Shown one piece after another: positions 17,140 through 25,205 of a DNA stretch of 64,000 nucleotides. The notes below the pieces were generated by a model. It ran no database searches, was not told the origin of the DNA, and saw only the letters and a list, made by a program, of their open reading frames with translations. Numbering within the stretch: the stretch's first letter is position 1; each line of letters opens with the position of its first letter. The position numbers and the translations under genes were made by a program. Origin of the DNA: Hasllibacter sp963833115 (GTDB lineage: Bacteria > Pseudomonadota > Alphaproteobacteria > Rhodobacterales > Rhodobacteraceae); NCBI GenBank assembly GCA_963833115.1, contig CAWHWS010000002.1, forward strand, positions 2,170,001-2,234,000, given 5' to 3'.

Positions 17140-17361
17140 ATGTCGACCGTCTTAGCCACTCTCGCCCGCCCGATGGGCGGATACGCGCCGCTCGGCCCCC
17201 GCATCCGCGGCGCGGGGATTGTACCCGTCCTGATCGAATGGGACCGGCGGGCGCGCGAGCGGGCGCGCCTGCGACGGACGCTGGCCTGCCATCTGGAGGA
17301 CATGGGCCTCACCCCCGCCTTCGTCGCCGCGGAATGCGCCAAGCCGTTCTGGCGGGGCTAG
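17140..17361 (+). CDS. DUF1127-like small protein
   Basis: 73 residues. The C-terminal half is arginine-rich (WDRRARERARLRRTL) and ends HLEDMGLTPAFVAAECAKPF, a recognisable variant of the DUF1127/YjiS ending (DIGLT...EAxKPFW). Proteins of this family are small, basic and implicated in RNA turnover or stress responses in alphaproteobacteria. The ATG at 17140 starts MSTVLATLARP; longer in-frame versions would run through the promoter region. It is divergent from mocR, which may control it. Its stop overlaps the convergent thioesterase stop by 4 bases (CTAG). Confidence 0.75.
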   Translation: MSTVLATLARPMGGYAPLGPRIRGAGIVPVLIEWDRRARERARLRRTLACHLEDMGLTPAFVAAECAKPFWRG

Positions 17362-17774
17362 CGGCGGGGCGGGATCGAGTAGGTGCACGACGCGCGCGCC
17401 ACCGGCGCCGCGTCCCCTTCGGAGCGGATGAGCACGTCGCCCACCGCGAGGACGCGCCCGAGCTTGAGGAGCCGCACCTCGCCCAGCAGGTCCGCGCCCG
17501 CCGCGGGCTTGCGCAGGAAGTCGATCGTCGCCCCCGTGGTCACCGCCAGGGCGACCGGGCCGAGCCGCCGCAGGATCGCGAGGTACACCCCCACGTCGGC
17601 CAGGGCGAACATCGACGGGCCGGAGACCGTGCCGCCCGGCCGCAGGTGCCGCTCTCCCACCAGGAGCCGCACGGTCAGGCCGTCCTCCGCCAGCGCCTCG
17701 ACGGCGAAGTCGCCGCGCACCTGGGGGAACGCGTCCTCCAGGAACGCCATGAGCGCTTCGATGTCCATTTCCAC
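17358..17774 (-). CDS. PaaI-family hotdog thioesterase
   Basis: 138 residues with the hotdog sequence GGTVSGPSMFALADVGVYLAI and a following TTGATIDFLRKP strand, as in PaaI/4HBT acyl-CoA thioesterases. These hydrolyse aromatic or short acyl-CoA. An alternative ATG two codons in (17768) is equally possible. It diverges from the enoyl-CoA hydratase gene by 48 bases, suggesting a shared acyl-CoA context. The specific substrate is unknown. Confidence 0.87.
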   Translation of the reverse strand: MEMDIEALMAFLEDAFPQVRGDFAVEALAEDGLTVRLLVGERHLRPGGTVSGPSMFALADVGVYLAILRRLGPVALAVTTGATIDFLRKPAAGADLLGEVRLLKLGRVLAVGDVLIRSEGDAAPVARASCTYSIPPRR

Positions 17775-17822
17775 CCCACTCCCGCGGCCCTAGGCTGCGC
17801 GCGAACGGCGGCGGAGGGCAAG

Positions 17823-18614
17823 ATGGCGGAACTGGTGAAGCTCGAGCGGGAGGGCGGGGTCGCGCGCCTGATCCTGTCGAACCCGGACCGGCTCAACGCC
17901 CTGTCGGACGCGATGATCGCGGCGCTCCACGCCCGCCTGGACGAGACGGCCGCCGATGACGGGGTGCGCGCGGTGATCGTCGAGGGCGAGGGCCGCGCCT
18001 TCTGCGCCGGGCACGACCTCAAGGAGATGCAGGCCGCGCGGCAGGCCCCGGATGGCGGGGCGGGCGCGCATGGCGACCTGTTCGAGCGCTGCGCCGCGAT
18101 GATGCTCGCGATCCAGGCGCACCCGCGCCCCGTGATCGCCCAGGTCCACGGCGTGGCGGTCGCGGCCGGCTGCCAGCTCGCGGCGACCTGCGACCTCGTG
18201 GTGGCGGACAAGGACGCGCGCTTCGGGGTGAACGGGGTCAACATCGGGCTCTTCTGCTCCACGCCGATGGTCGCGCTGACCCGCGCGATCGGGCGCAAGG
18301 CCGCGTTCGAGATGCTGGTCACCGGCCGCCTCGTCGGCGCGGACGAGGCGATGCGCCTCGGGCTCGTGAACCGCGTCGCGCAGGACGTGGCCGAGGCCGC
18401 GGGCGACCTCGCGAGCACCATCGCGGGCAAGCTCGGCAGCGCGGTCCGCGTGGGCAAACGCGCCTTCTACGCGCAGGCGGAGATGCGGGTGGAGGACGCC
18501 TACGTCTATTCCGGCCGCGTCATGGCCGAGAACCTGGCCGAGCCCGACACCGCCGAGGGGATCGACGCGTTCCTGGCCAAGCGCCCGCCCGCCTGGGGCG
18601 ATCAGAGCCCATAG
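17823..18614 (+). CDS. Enoyl-CoA hydratase/isomerase family protein
   Basis: 263 residues of the crotonase fold. CoA/oxyanion segments are GRAFCAGHDLKEM (about 57-69) and HGVAVAAGCQLAATCDL (about 109-125). The position that carries Glu in classical hydratases is within GVNIGLFCSTP, where I see no matching catalytic Glu pair, so the reaction may not be simple hydration. The family version with C in GLFCSTPMVAL is common in proteobacteria (EchA-like, short-chain). It begins 48 bases from the divergent thioesterase and its end overlaps the M32 gene by 13 bases (convergent). Confidence 0.88.
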   Translation: MAELVKLEREGGVARLILSNPDRLNALSDAMIAALHARLDETAADDGVRAVIVEGEGRAFCAGHDLKEMQAARQAPDGGAGAHGDLFERCAAMMLAIQAHPRPVIAQVHGVAVAAGCQLAATCDLVVADKDARFGVNGVNIGLFCSTPMVALTRAIGRKAAFEMLVTGRLVGADEAMRLGLVNRVAQDVAEAAGDLASTIAGKLGSAVRVGKRAFYAQAEMRVEDAYVYSGRVMAENLAEPDTAEGIDAFLAKRPPAWGDQSP

Positions 18615-20077
18615 ATCGCGCCGAACTTCGCCTCCAGGTAGCTCAGCAGCGGCGCCTCGGAGACCTCCGCCCCGGCGGCGTGGCGGATCGTCTCGCGCGG
18701 GGGGCGCAGGCCGCCGTGCCGCTGGACGCGCTCGCGCAGCCAGCCGGTCGCCGGCGACGTGTCGCCCCGCGCCAGCGCGTCGTCGAGATCCGGCACGTCC
18801 CGGCGCAGCGCCTCGTGGAGGCAGCCGGCATAGACGTTGCCGAGCGTGTAGGTCGGGAAGTAGCCGAAGAGCCCGACGGACCAGTGCACGTCCTGCAGGC
18901 AGCCGTTCGACGGCCGGTCCGGGCGCATGCCGAAATCGGCCTCGAACCGGTCGTCCCAGGCGCCGGGCAGGTCCGCGACCGCGAGGTCGCCCGAGACCAG
19001 GGCGCGCTCCAGGTCGAAACGCAGGAGGACGTGGAGGTTGTACTGCACCTCGTCGGCCTCGGTGCGGATGTACCCGGGGGCGAGGCGGTTCACGGCGGCG
19101 TGGAACGCGTCCGGCCCGTCCACGCCGAGATCGCCGAAGATCGCGGTCATGCGCTCGTGGAGGTGCCCGGCGAAGGCGCGCCCGCGGCCGATCTGGTTCT
19201 CGTAGATGCGGGACTGCGATTCGTGCACGCCCATCGACACGCCCCGGCCGAGGGGGGTCAGGAGGTGCGCGTCGTCGATCCCCTGCTCGTAGGCGGCGTG
19301 CCCGACCTCGTGGATGGTGGAGTAGACGCAGTTGAACGGATCGTCCGCGCTCGTGCGCGTGGTGATGCGCACGTCCCGGCCCGAACCCGAGGAGAACGGG
19401 TGCACCGCGAGGTCGATCCGCCCGCGCGCCATGTCGTAGCCGAAGGCGACCGCGAGCTCGGAGGAGAGGAGGAGCTGCGCCTGCTCGGGGAAGTCGCCCG
19501 TCACCGGGGCGGGCGCCGGGCGATCGAGGCAGGCCGCGCGCAGGGCCGATAGGCGCGGGCGCAGCGCGCCGAACATGCCCTCGAGGGAGGCGGCGGTCGC
19601 GCCCGGCTCGTAGTCGTCCAGCATGGTGTCGTAGGGGTCCGCGTCCCCGGCGATGGCCTGCGCCTCGGCGCACTTGAGGCCAAGCACCTCCTCCAGCGTC
19701 GGGGCGAACGCGTCCCAGTCCTGCTCGGTGCGCGCCCGCGCCCAGACGCCCTGCGCCAGCGAGGTGGCGCGTGCGATCTCCCCCGCGAGCTCCGCCGGGA
19801 CCTTGGAGGCGCGCTCGAAGCTCCGGCGCACCAGGCGCAGGTTCGCGGCCTCCACCTCGCCCGCGGCCTCGCCCTCGGCGGCGGCGATCCAGTCGCCCAG
19901 GCGCGGATCGGTCCGCCGCGCGTGCAGCACCGCCTCGAGGGCCTCGCTCTCCTCGGCCCGCTGGGCGGCGGCGCCGCGGGGCATGACCGTCTCCTGGTCC
20001 CAGCCGAGGCGGCCGGCCACCTCCGACAGCGCCTCGGTCCGGCGCTGGAAGGCCATCATCTCGGCATAGGCGGTCAT
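18602..20077 (-). CDS. M32-family carboxypeptidase
   Basis: 491 residues, the normal M32 size. The zinc site HEVGH is at 256-260 in STIHEVGHAAYEQG, with the downstream HESQSRIYENQIGR motif carrying the third ligand. M32 enzymes are thermostable-type cytoplasmic metallocarboxypeptidases removing C-terminal residues. The ATG at 20077 overlaps the ctaA stop (ATGA), so it is expressed with haem A synthase, a common but functionally unexplained pairing in Rhodobacteraceae. Confidence 0.95.
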   Translation of the reverse strand: MTAYAEMMAFQRRTEALSEVAGRLGWDQETVMPRGAAAQRAEESEALEAVLHARRTDPRLGDWIAAAEGEAAGEVEAANLRLVRRSFERASKVPAELAGEIARATSLAQGVWARARTEQDWDAFAPTLEEVLGLKCAEAQAIAGDADPYDTMLDDYEPGATAASLEGMFGALRPRLSALRAACLDRPAPAPVTGDFPEQAQLLLSSELAVAFGYDMARGRIDLAVHPFSSGSGRDVRITTRTSADDPFNCVYSTIHEVGHAAYEQGIDDAHLLTPLGRGVSMGVHESQSRIYENQIGRGRAFAGHLHERMTAIFGDLGVDGPDAFHAAVNRLAPGYIRTEADEVQYNLHVLLRFDLERALVSGDLAVADLPGAWDDRFEADFGMRPDRPSNGCLQDVHWSVGLFGYFPTYTLGNVYAGCLHEALRRDVPDLDDALARGDTSPATGWLRERVQRHGGLRPPRETIRHAAGAEVSEAPLLSYLEAKFGAIYGL

Positions 20078-21222
20078 GCGGTGGCCTTTCGGGCGGATCG
20101 GACGGAGACGCGGCTCGGCGCGCTCGCGACGTGCCAGCCGCGGATGACGAGCACGAAGAGGAAGACCGCCCCCGCCTGATGGACGATCGCGATCCACCAG
20201 GGCGCGGCGAGGAGGACGGTGACGATGCCGAGCGCCATCTGAACCAGGGTCATCGCGAAGGCGGCGATGAAGGCGGCGCGCACGTTATTGTTCGATGACG
20301 CGCGCCCGGCCCGCCAAGCGTAGATCGCGAAGGCGAGGAGCGCATAGCCCCAGACGCGGTGCATGAGCTGCACGAGGCCCGGATCCTCGAAGAAGTTGCG
20401 CCAGAGCGGCGTCAGCTCGAACAGCCCCGGCGGCAGGAGCCCCCCCGCCATCAGCGGCCAGTCGGTGTAGGTGCGCCCGGCGTCGATCCCCGCGACGAGG
20501 GCGCCCAGCACGATCTGGCCGAAGGTCAGCGGGATCCAGATCGCGCCGAGGCGCCGCGCGCGCCCGTCCCGCTCCCGCCGGGCGGCGATGTTCTCCGCCT
20601 CGCTCCGCGACAGGCGGAACGCGAACCAGGCGATGAGCCCCAGGATCACGAAGGCCAGCCCCAGGTGCACTGCGAGCCGGTAGGACGCGACGTCGAGCGC
20701 CGTGCCCGTGAGGCCCGAGGACACCATCCACCAGCCGATCGCCCCTTGCAGGCCCCCGAGGGCGCCGAGCAGCAGGAGCTTGCCCGTCCAGCCCGGCGGC
20801 ACGTTGCGCGCCGCGAGGAAGCCGAGGAACCCGGCCGCCCAGACGAGGCCGATGACGCGGCCGAGCTGCCGGTGGCCCCATTCCCACCAGTAGATCGTCT
20901 GGAACTCCCGCAGGGACATGCCCCTGTTCTGAAGCTGGTACTCCGGGATCGCGCGGTAGGCGTCGAACTCGGCCGCCCAGTCGGCGGCGGAGAGCGGCGG
21001 GACCGCGCCGCGGATCGGCGCCCATTGCGTGATCGCCAGGCCCGAATCGGTGAGCCGGGTGAGCCCGCCGACCGCGATCATCAGGACCACGAGCGCGAAC
21101 AGCGCCCAGAGCCAGAGCCGCACGCCGCGGCGCGCGCCCGGCGGGCGGCCGATCGCGACCTTGACCGGCGCGCGCCGGGCGCCGGGCGCGTCGCCGACCT
21201 CCTCGAAGATGGACCCTGCCAT
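20074..21222 (-). CDS. ctaA: Haem A synthase (COX15/CtaA)
   Basis: 382 residues with about eight membrane helices. The family motifs GGLTRLTDSGLAITQW, EFQTIYWWEWGHRQLGR and HRVWGYALLAFAI are all present, including the His and Glu residues around the haem sites. It oxidises haem O to haem A for aa3-type cytochrome oxidase in the inner membrane. It follows trmJ by 10 bases and overlaps the M32 peptidase gene by 4. Confidence 0.96.
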   Translation of the reverse strand: MAGSIFEEVGDAPGARRAPVKVAIGRPPGARRGVRLWLWALFALVVLMIAVGGLTRLTDSGLAITQWAPIRGAVPPLSAADWAAEFDAYRAIPEYQLQNRGMSLREFQTIYWWEWGHRQLGRVIGLVWAAGFLGFLAARNVPPGWTGKLLLLGALGGLQGAIGWWMVSSGLTGTALDVASYRLAVHLGLAFVILGLIAWFAFRLSRSEAENIAARRERDGRARRLGAIWIPLTFGQIVLGALVAGIDAGRTYTDWPLMAGGLLPPGLFELTPLWRNFFEDPGLVQLMHRVWGYALLAFAIYAWRAGRASSNNNVRAAFIAAFAMTLVQMALGIVTVLLAAPWWIAIVHQAGAVFLFVLVIRGWHVASAPSRVSVRSARKATA

Positions 21223-21232
21223 GGCGCCCTCC

Positions 21233-21958
21233 CTACCCGTCCCGTCGCACGAGCTGCCGCAGCATGCCGTGCAGGATCTGAACGTCGCCGCGCTCGAGCG
21301 GCATCCGCGACCAGAGGTTGCGCACGTTCCGTTTCATATGTGGCGCCTTCTCCGGGGGGAAGAAGAACCCCGCGGCGTCGAGCCGCGCCTCGTAGTTGGC
21401 GGCCAGCGCCTCGACCTCCGCCTGACCGGCCAGGGCCGGCTCCGGCGCGGCCGGCGCCGGCGCCCCGCCCTGCCGCCCCCATTCATAGGCCATCAGGAGG
21501 ACGCATTGCGCGAGGTTCAGGCTGAAGAAATCCGGGTTCACCGGCACCGTCACGATGGCGTTCGCCACCGCGACGTCGGCGTTCTCGAGCCCGGTGCGCT
21601 CCGGGCCGAAGAGGACGGCCGCGCGCCGGCCCTGCGCCGCCATCTCGCGGAGGCGCGCGGTCGCGGCCTCGGGGGTGACGACCGTCTTGGCCAGGTCGCG
21701 CGAGCGCGCGGTGGTCGCGAACACGGCCTCGCAATCGGCGACCGCGGCGGGCAGGTCGTCGAACCGCCCGGCCGCGTCGAGGACCCGCCCCGCGCCGGAG
21801 GCCATGGCCGCCGCCTTCGGGTTCGGCCAGCCGTCGCGCGGGGCGACGACGCGCATCCGGTCGAGCCCGAAGTTGAGCATCGCGCGCGCCGCGGCGCCGA
21901 CGTTCTCGCCCATCTGCGGGCGCACGAGGACGAAGGCGGGGGGCACGATCTCGCTCAC
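21233..21958 (-). CDS. trmJ: TrmJ-type tRNA/rRNA (SpoU) 2'-O-methyltransferase
   Basis: 241 residues. The SPOUT fold shows FVLVRPQMGENVGAAARAM (motif 1), VLFGPERTGLEN (motif 2) and FFSLNLAQCVLLMAYEW (motif 3), the pattern of TrmJ, which methylates position 32 of tRNAs. The GTG at 21958 gives the normal N-terminus; earlier in-frame codons are in GC-rich non-conserved sequence. A promoter-like -35/-10 ends 7 bases before the GTG, implying a leaderless mRNA. ctaA follows 10 bases later. Confidence 0.93.
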   Translation of the reverse strand: MSEIVPPAFVLVRPQMGENVGAAARAMLNFGLDRMRVVAPRDGWPNPKAAAMASGAGRVLDAAGRFDDLPAAVADCEAVFATTARSRDLAKTVVTPEAATARLREMAAQGRRAAVLFGPERTGLENADVAVANAIVTVPVNPDFFSLNLAQCVLLMAYEWGRQGGAPAPAAPEPALAGQAEVEALAANYEARLDAAGFFFPPEKAPHMKRNVRNLWSRMPLERGDVQILHGMLRQLVRRDG

Positions 21959-21965
21959 GCCCCGG

Positions 21966-21994
21966 CGCCTAGCGCGGCGCCGCCCGGCCGGCAA
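21966..21994 (-). promoter_or_regulatory. Predicted trmJ promoter (leaderless type)
   Basis: On the minus strand, TTGCCG (21994-21989), 17 bases, TAGGCG (21971-21966), then 7 bases to the GTG start. Confidence 0.45.
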
Positions 21995-22016
21995 CCGGGA
22001 CCGGTGGCGGCGCGCC

Positions 22017-22045
22017 TTGCCCGGCCCCGCCCGGCCGCGTAGGCC
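22017..22045 (+). promoter_or_regulatory. Predicted promoter of the ThiE-like gene
   Basis: TTGCCC (22017-22022), 17 bases, TAGGCC (22040-22045), then 25 bases to the ATG. It uses the same box style as the divergent trmJ promoter just to its left. Confidence 0.4.
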
Positions 22046-22070
22046 CCGCCCGACCCAACCCGAGGCCCCC

Positions 22071-22691
22071 ATGACCGACGCGCCCCACCTGCCGCAGACC
22101 TACCTCATCTCCCCGCCCGACCCGGACCCGGCGGGCTTCGCGGACGCGCTCGGCCGCCTTCTCGACGCGGGCGAGGTCGCGTGCCTGCGGCTCGACCTCT
22201 CCTCGCGCGACGAGGGGCGCCTGACGCGCATCGCGGACGCCGCGCGAGAGGCCTGCCACGCGCGCGACGTGGCGATCGTGCTGCGCGAGCACGCGGCCCT
22301 GGCCGCGCGCCTCGGCCTCGACGGGGTGCACTGGACCGGACCGGCCTCGGCCGTGCGCGGCCTGCGCGCCGACCTGGGGCCGGACGCGATCCTGGGCGCG
22401 GGCTGCGGCACCTCCCGGCATGACGGGATGGTCGCGGGCGAGCTCGGCGCCGATTACGTCGCCTTCGGCCCGGCCGGGGCGGACCCCCTGACGGACGCCC
22501 GCGCCCCGCGCGAGGTCTTCGAGTGGTGGTCCGAGATGATCGAGCTGCCGGTCGTCGCCGAGGGCGCCCTGACCGAGGCGGTGATCGCGGATCTCGCGCC
22601 CGTCGCCGACTGGTTCGCCCTCGGCCCCGAGCTGTGGGACGCGCCCGATCCCGCCGCCGCCCTGCGCGCGCTCCAGGCCGCGATGCGCTAG
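22071..22691 (+). CDS. Thiamine-phosphate-synthase-like (ThiE/TenI fold) protein
   Basis: 206 residues of TIM-barrel type. Landmarks are DVAIVLREHAALAARLGLDGVHW, the phosphate-site-like GAGCGTSRHD and GADYVAFGP, as in ThiE/TenI. ThiE joins the pyrimidine and thiazole halves of thiamine phosphate, but this protein lacks some usual ThiE pyrophosphate-binding residues and stands alone without other thi genes. It may be a divergent TenI-like protein. The stop overlaps the convergent olsA stop (CTAG). Confidence 0.8.
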   Translation: MTDAPHLPQTYLISPPDPDPAGFADALGRLLDAGEVACLRLDLSSRDEGRLTRIADAAREACHARDVAIVLREHAALAARLGLDGVHWTGPASAVRGLRADLGPDAILGAGCGTSRHDGMVAGELGADYVAFGPAGADPLTDARAPREVFEWWSEMIELPVVAEGALTEAVIADLAPVADWFALGPELWDAPDPAAALRALQAAMR

Positions 22692-23503
22692 CCCTCGTTC
22701 CAGGGCATCCCGGCGGCGACCGCGCCCTGCAGCGCCGCGGCGAGGCGCTTGCGGTCCGGCACGTCCGCCACCGCCACCGCCGCGTGGTGGACGAGGGTCA
22801 CCGCCCCGCCCCGCGGCGCCGCCAGCATGAGGAGAGCATGGGCGCCGAAGGACATCTCCCCCCACCAGCCATGCGCGTCCGCCCGCGCGCCCGGCGGCGC
22901 GTGCCACAGGACGGTCACCGGCTGCACCCGCAGGTCCGGCGCCTCGGCGAAGGCGGCCAGGATCGTCGACTTGAACGGCAGGACCCGTCGCCCGTCGCTC
23001 GACGTGCCCTCGGGGAACACGGTCACCAGATCGCCTCCCGCCAGCCGCGCGCGCAGCGCCTCGCGCTGGCGCCCGGCCTCGGCGCGCCGTCGCTCGATGA
23101 AGACCGTCCCCGTCGCGCGCGCGAGCCAGCCGATGCCCGGCCAGCCCGCGACCTCGGCCTTGGAGACGAAGACCAGCGGGCCCGCGGCGTTGAGCGCGAA
23201 GATGTCGAGCCAGGAGGAATGGTTGGCCACCTGCGCGCCCGCGCCCGGATCGCGCGCGCCCACCGTGCGGCGCGCGATGCCCAGCATGGCGAGCGCGCCG
23301 CGGCACACGGCGACGGTGATCCACGGCGTCCAGGGCCGCCGCGCCCCGTGCAGCGGCCGCTCCGCCAGGCGCACCGCGAGGAGGACGCCGAGCCCCCCGA
23401 AGACCAGCGCCACCAGGGGCGGCGCGCGCAAGGCGGCCCGCGCCCAGCCCGCCGGGCCGAGGGGCGCCGCCTCCGGTTCCGCCTTCGCCGACCAGGGGGT
23501 CAT
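22688..23503 (-). CDS. olsA: Lyso-ornithine-lipid O-acyltransferase (PlsC family)
   Basis: 271 residues. The PlsC active site HX4D is NHSSWLD and the substrate motif is VFPEGTSSDG; a hydrophobic N-terminal segment anchors it to the inner membrane. PlsC proteins acylate lysophosphatidate or lyso-ornithine lipid. Its ATGA overlap with the OlsB-like gene upstream identifies it as OlsA, the second enzyme of ornithine-lipid synthesis. By sequence alone it could be a general lysophosphatidate acyltransferase. Confidence 0.9.
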   Translation of the reverse strand: MTPWSAKAEPEAAPLGPAGWARAALRAPPLVALVFGGLGVLLAVRLAERPLHGARRPWTPWITVAVCRGALAMLGIARRTVGARDPGAGAQVANHSSWLDIFALNAAGPLVFVSKAEVAGWPGIGWLARATGTVFIERRRAEAGRQREALRARLAGGDLVTVFPEGTSSDGRRVLPFKSTILAAFAEAPDLRVQPVTVLWHAPPGARADAHGWWGEMSFGAHALLMLAAPRGGAVTLVHHAAVAVADVPDRKRLAAALQGAVAAGMPWNEG

Positions 23504-24267
23504 CGCCGCCGGGCGTAGGCCGCGCGGGCCGACGCGCTCATGCGCGCGGCGTCCATCACCAGGCAGACGTCGATCGTGTTGAACGCCCGGTCGACGAACG
23601 CGCCGTCCCCGACCCGTCCGCCGGCGCGCAGGTAGGCGCGGATGAGCGGCGGCATGAGGGCCATCGCCGCCGCGCGGTCCACCGCTTCGGGCGGCAGCCC
23701 GTCCATCGGCACGCGGGCCGCCGCGCGCGCGCGCACGCGAAGCTCCGGCGGCGCGAGGTGGTGATGGTGCAGGTAGGCCAGGGGCAGCGCCAGGGGCGCG
23801 GGGTCCGTGCCGTGGAAGCTCGCGACGCCGAAGAGGATCTCCACCCCGTGCTCGGCCGCGTAGCGCGACAGCCCGCCCCAGAGGAGGAACATGCCCGGCC
23901 CGCCTCGGATCTCGCGCGCGACGCAGGACCGGCCGAGCTCGGCCACGCCCCGCCCGGCGCGCAGGAGCGGGCCGAGATCGTACTCTCCGGCGGAATAGAA
24001 CCCGAGCCCCGCCTCCGCCGCCTCGCGCCGCATCACGCGGTAGACGCCGAGCACGTGCCGCCCGCGCGGGCGGGTGTCGTCGGCCAGCACGAGATGGTCG
24101 AAATACGGGTCGAACGCGTCGCGTTCCAGGCCCGCGCGGTGGTCCACGAGGGGGCCGTCGCCGCCGAGCTCGGTCACGAACACGTCGTATCTGAGCCGCT
24201 GCGCCGCGATCCGGTCGTCCTCGCCGGCGGCGAGGCGCACTGTCAGGGTCGGAGCGCCGCGGATCAT
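23500..24267 (-). CDS. olsB: L-ornithine N-acyltransferase, OlsB type
   Basis: 255 residues of the OlsB/hemolysin-like GNAT family: RLRYDVFVTELG near the N-terminus, GVYRVMRREAAEAGLGFYSA in the centre and VAELGRSCVAREIRGG after it. OlsB attaches a 3-hydroxy-acyl chain from ACP to ornithine, forming the lyso-lipid acylated by OlsA. Ornithine lipids are phosphorus-free membrane lipids often made under phosphate limitation. A leaderless-type promoter and, further upstream, a CtrA-like site precede it. Confidence 0.92.
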   Translation of the reverse strand: MIRGAPTLTVRLAAGEDDRIAAQRLRYDVFVTELGGDGPLVDHRAGLERDAFDPYFDHLVLADDTRPRGRHVLGVYRVMRREAAEAGLGFYSAGEYDLGPLLRAGRGVAELGRSCVAREIRGGPGMFLLWGGLSRYAAEHGVEILFGVASFHGTDPAPLALPLAYLHHHHLAPPELRVRARAAARVPMDGLPPEAVDRAAAMALMPPLIRAYLRAGGRVGDGAFVDRAFNTIDVCLVMDAARMSASARAAYARRR

Positions 24268-24273
24268 GGTGCG

Positions 24274-24302
24274 GCTCTAGGACCCGCGGGCGCGGCCGGC
24301 AA
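24274..24302 (-). promoter_or_regulatory. Predicted olsBA promoter (leaderless type)
   Basis: On the minus strand, TTGCCG (24302-24297), 17 bases, TAGAGC (24279-24274), then 6 bases to the olsB ATG. Confidence 0.45.
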
Positions 24303-24326
24303 CCGCGCGGCAAGCCGGCGTCATCG

Positions 24327-24341
24327 TTAAGCGAACGTTAG
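24327..24341. promoter_or_regulatory. CtrA-like binding site
   Basis: TTAA-N7-TTAG, one mismatch from the CtrA consensus TTAA-N7-TTAA, lies 60 bases upstream of olsB and about 25 bases upstream of its -35. AT-rich motifs are rare in this GC-rich window, and chpT, part of the CtrA phosphorelay, is 260 bases away. Confidence 0.4.
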
Positions 24342-24375
24342 CGATTGGCGGGCCATGCAGGGACACGAGGAGGGA

Positions 24376-24546
24376 TCAGTCGAAGACCGGCACGAGGTCG
24401 ACGATGCGCGAATCGACGACGACCTTGCCGGCGTCCTCGAAGTTCACCGTAATGCGGTGGCCGATCGCCGACTGCACCTGCCCCCGCCCCCAGTCGCCCC
24501 GCGCGGGGTGGCGCACGATCATCCCGGGCTCGAACAGTCCGTCCAC
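24376..24546 (-). CDS. DUF3553 small protein
   Basis: 56 residues read from a GTG at 24546: the sequence contains FEPGMIVRHPARGDWGRGQV and a following HRITVNFEDAGKVVVD strand, which match the DUF3553 family, small beta-rich (SH3/CarD-like) proteins of unknown function. No ATG is available in this frame nearby; the GTG places the conserved EPGMIVRHP at the normal distance from the N-terminus. It diverges from chpT by 50 bases, an arrangement I believe recurs in Rhodobacteraceae. Confidence 0.75.
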   Translation of the reverse strand: MDGLFEPGMIVRHPARGDWGRGQVQSAIGHRITVNFEDAGKVVVDSRIVDLVPVFD

Positions 24547-24596
24547 GTTGCGGTCCTCCCCGGGATCGCCCCAGACATGAGAACAGGAACCGCCCG

Positions 24597-25205
24597 ATGC
24601 AAGACACCGCCACCGACATCGACCGCGACCTGGCCGCGCTCGTCGGCAGCCGCATCTGCCACGACCTGATCAGCCCGCTGGGCGCGATCGGCAACGGGAT
24701 GGAGCTCCTGGCCATGACCGGGCGCGCCGGCGCCGAGATGGACCTCGTGACCGAGAGCGTCGAGAACGCGACCGCGCGCATCCGCTTCTTCCGCCTCGCC
24801 TTCGGCGGCGCCGAGGACGGGCAGACGGTGCCCGCGCGGGAGGTCGGCGCCATCGCGGGCGATCCGCAGCGCGGCTCCCGGGTGGCGCTGTCCTGGCGCA
24901 TCGAGGGGAGCCTCTCGCGGCGGGAGGGCAAGCTGCTCCTCCTGCTGATCTCCTGCGTCGAATCGGCCGCCGCCACCGGCGCCCAGATGGAGGCCACGCG
25001 CACCGCCCGCGGCCTGCGCCTCGCCGCCAAGGCCCCGCGCCTGCGCTATGACGAGGCTCTCTGGGCCGCCCTGGCGGAGGCCGACCACCCGATCCTGCCC
25101 GCCGCCGCGCAGGTCCACTTCGCCCTCGCCCCGCGGCTCGCGCTCGAGATGGGGCGCCCCCTCTCGATCGAGCGGGGCGACGAGCGGCTGGAGATCGCGT
25201 TCTAG
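24597..25205 (+). CDS. chpT: ChpT histidine phosphotransferase
   Basis: 202 residues. The phosphoryl-accepting H22 sits in SRICHDLISPLGAIGNGMEL, the hallmark of ChpT, which relays phosphate from CckA to CtrA and CpdR in the cytoplasm. The C-terminal half has the degenerate ATPase-like fold of the family, ending near HFALAPRLALEMG. In Rhodobacteraceae this phosphorelay controls motility and gene-transfer-agent genes. The stop overlaps that of convergent proA (CTAG). Confidence 0.93.
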   Translation: MQDTATDIDRDLAALVGSRICHDLISPLGAIGNGMELLAMTGRAGAEMDLVTESVENATARIRFFRLAFGGAEDGQTVPAREVGAIAGDPQRGSRVALSWRIEGSLSRREGKLLLLLISCVESAAATGAQMEATRTARGLRLAAKAPRLRYDEALWAALAEADHPILPAAAQVHFALAPRLALEMGRPLSIERGDERLEIAF

